A DNA stretch of 5,088 nucleotides from positions 1 through 5,088 of the forward strand of contig CAYVAM010000258.1 in the NCBI GenBank assembly GCA_964449275.1, in the 5' to 3' direction. This DNA is from JAUVZF01 sp964449275. GTDB taxonomy: Bacteria; Planctomycetota; Phycisphaerae; FEN-1346. Numbering within the stretch: the stretch's first letter is position 1; every line of letters begins with the position of its first letter. The position numbers and the translations under genes are program-made. The notes below the pieces were generated by a model that saw nothing but the letters and a program-made list of their open reading frames with translations, ran no database searches and had not been told where the DNA came from. This document shows positions 4,128 through 5,088 of the stretch, one piece after another.

Positions 4128-5088
4128 ATGACACGGTTCACAGGCGACGTGCTGACGGTCGCGGCGGCGTGCTTCGTGGCGTTGGCGGCTGCGCTGCCCG
4201 CTCCGGCCGCTGCCGCGAAGGACCCATTCAGCGACGAGGCAATCGAGGCGCGCATCCGCGCCCACCGCACCGCCGACGTCACGCTCACCGTCCTCGACGC
4301 CGCAGGCAAACCGCTCGTCGGCAAGACCGTGACGGTGCGGCAGGTGCGGCACGCCTTTCTCTTCGGCTGCAACATCTTCCGCCTTGAACCGGAGAGCACG
4401 TCCGCCACCCAGAAAGCCTACCAGCAGCGTTACGCGGACTTGCTCAACTACGCCACCCTGCCGTTCTACTGGGGCATGTTCGAGCCGGGCGAAGGCAACA
4501 CCGCCACCGCACACATCCGCGCCATGGCCGAGTGGTGCAAGGCTCGCGGTATCCGCACCAAGGGGCACCCGCTCTGCTGGCACACGGTCCAGCCGCGATG
4601 GATCGAGGGCAAGACGCTCGGCGAGGTCAAACGCCTCCAACTCGGCCGCATCACGCGCGACGTCACGGCCTTCAAGGACCTGACCGGTATGTGGGACGTC
4701 GTCAACGAGGCGGTCGTCATGCCCACGTTCCAGGTCCAGACGAACCAGATCGCCCAACTCTGCAAGGACCTGGGCCGCGTCGGACTCATCAAGCAGACCT
4801 TTGCCGCCGCACGCAAGGCCAACCCGAAGGCAACGCTGCTGCTGAACGATTTCGACACGTCGCAGCGGTTCGAGAAACTCGTCGAGGAGTGCCTGGCGGC
4901 CGGCGTCGGCATCGACGTCATCGGCATCCAATCGCACATGCACGGCGGGTACCGCGGCGCGCGGTGGGCGTGGGACGTGTGCGAGCGGTTCAAACGGTTC
5001 GGAAAGCCGATCCACTTCACGGAGTTGACGATCACCTCGGGCGAAATCAAGAAGCAGATCCGCTGGCACGGTCCGCGATACGACGACT
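4128..5088 (+). CDS. GH10 endo-1,4-beta-xylanase-like glycoside hydrolase (3' end outside window)
   Basis: 320 residues are visible and the frame is still open at the edge. Residues 1-30 form a probable Sec signal (hydrophobic 8-23, then PAPAAAA). Residues about 47-75 (ADVTLTVLDAAGKPLVGKTVTV) form a short beta-rich lead-in, followed by HAFLFGCNIF (75-84), where the catalytic barrel begins. GH10 landmarks appear in order: WGMFEP (115-120), GHPLCWH (146-152), WDVVNE (189-194) with acid/base Glu194, LLNDFD (238-243), GIQSHMH (266-272), and HFTEL (296-300) with nucleophile Glu299. The 105-residue spacing between the two glutamates fits the family. The last barrel strand and C terminus, roughly 100 residues or more, lie beyond the window. 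It should cut internal beta-1,4-xylosidic bonds in an extracytoplasmic compartment by the retaining mechanism. As second gene of the sulfatase operon it probably acts on the same glycan. Family assignment is firm; the exact polymer is inferred. Confidence 0.95.
   Translation, partial: MTRFTGDVLTVAAACFVALAAALPAPAAAAKDPFSDEAIEARIRAHRTADVTLTVLDAAGKPLVGKTVTVRQVRHAFLFGCNIFRLEPESTSATQKAYQQRYADLLNYATLPFYWGMFEPGEGNTATAHIRAMAEWCKARGIRTKGHPLCWHTVQPRWIEGKTLGEVKRLQLGRITRDVTAFKDLTGMWDVVNEAVVMPTFQVQTNQIAQLCKDLGRVGLIKQTFAAARKANPKATLLLNDFDTSQRFEKLVEECLAAGVGIDVIGIQSHMHGGYRGARWAWDVCERFKRFGKPIHFTELTITSGEIKKQIRWHGPRYDD

Noticed and set aside
3510..5069. 519-codon open frame on the minus strand opposite the sulfatase end and the xylanase
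   Set aside because: It spans two real + strand genes, is rich in Arg, Asp, Gly and Val as expected of an antisense shadow, and contains no recognisable motif.
1..5088. CRISPR array, tRNA or rRNA gene, insertion sequence with transposase
   Set aside because: I saw no spaced direct repeats of suitable length, no cloverleaf or rRNA-like stretch, and no transposase-like protein in the window.

Overview
The window is GC-rich bacterial DNA with four protein genes, all on the + strand. It most likely comes from a planctomycete, possibly Phycisphaerae or a related, perhaps anaerobic, lineage. This is inferred from the combination of a PEP-CTERM-anchored secreted protein, a Tat-exported sulfatase fused to HEAT-like repeats, and a GH10 xylanase with a short beta-rich lead-in domain. 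No marker gene is present, so the taxonomic placement is inference only.

Layout: bases 1-447 hold the 3' part of a small iron-sulfur protein gene with a Cx2Cx4Cx16C ligand set. A 339-base gap follows. It carries a perfect 18-bp palindrome right behind the stop, a near-consensus sigma70-type promoter (TTGACA, 16-base spacer, CATAAT), an 8-bp direct repeat at 11-bp period over the presumed transcription start, and a leader of about 170 bases with several potential hairpins, the last of which places the Shine-Dalgarno sequence in its loop. Bases 787-1683 encode a 298-residue secreted protein with an N-terminal signal peptide and a C-terminal PEP-CTERM sorting tail, closed by a strong intrinsic terminator at 1707-1742.

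After a gap of 188 bases, with a GTAG-plus-hairpin element resembling a REP sequence, comes a two-gene operon: a 749-residue formylglycine-type sulfatase (1872-4121) and, 6 bases downstream, a GH10 endo-xylanase-like glycoside hydrolase (4128 to the right edge, incomplete). The sulfatase has a canonical CAPAR activation motif, then a beta-sandwich domain resembling the beta-hexosaminidase C-terminal domain, then HEAT-like repeats.

The sulfatase and xylanase probably act together outside the cytoplasm on a sulfated polysaccharide, the simplest guess being a sulfated xylan or xylan-containing algal or plant glycan. The PEP-CTERM gene has its own promoter and terminator and is a separate transcription unit. 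The iron-sulfur gene belongs to a unit that begins left of the window. I found no clear novel multi-gene defence or mobile system. The least explained items are the structured leader of the PEP-CTERM gene, the REP-like element, and the three-domain sulfatase.
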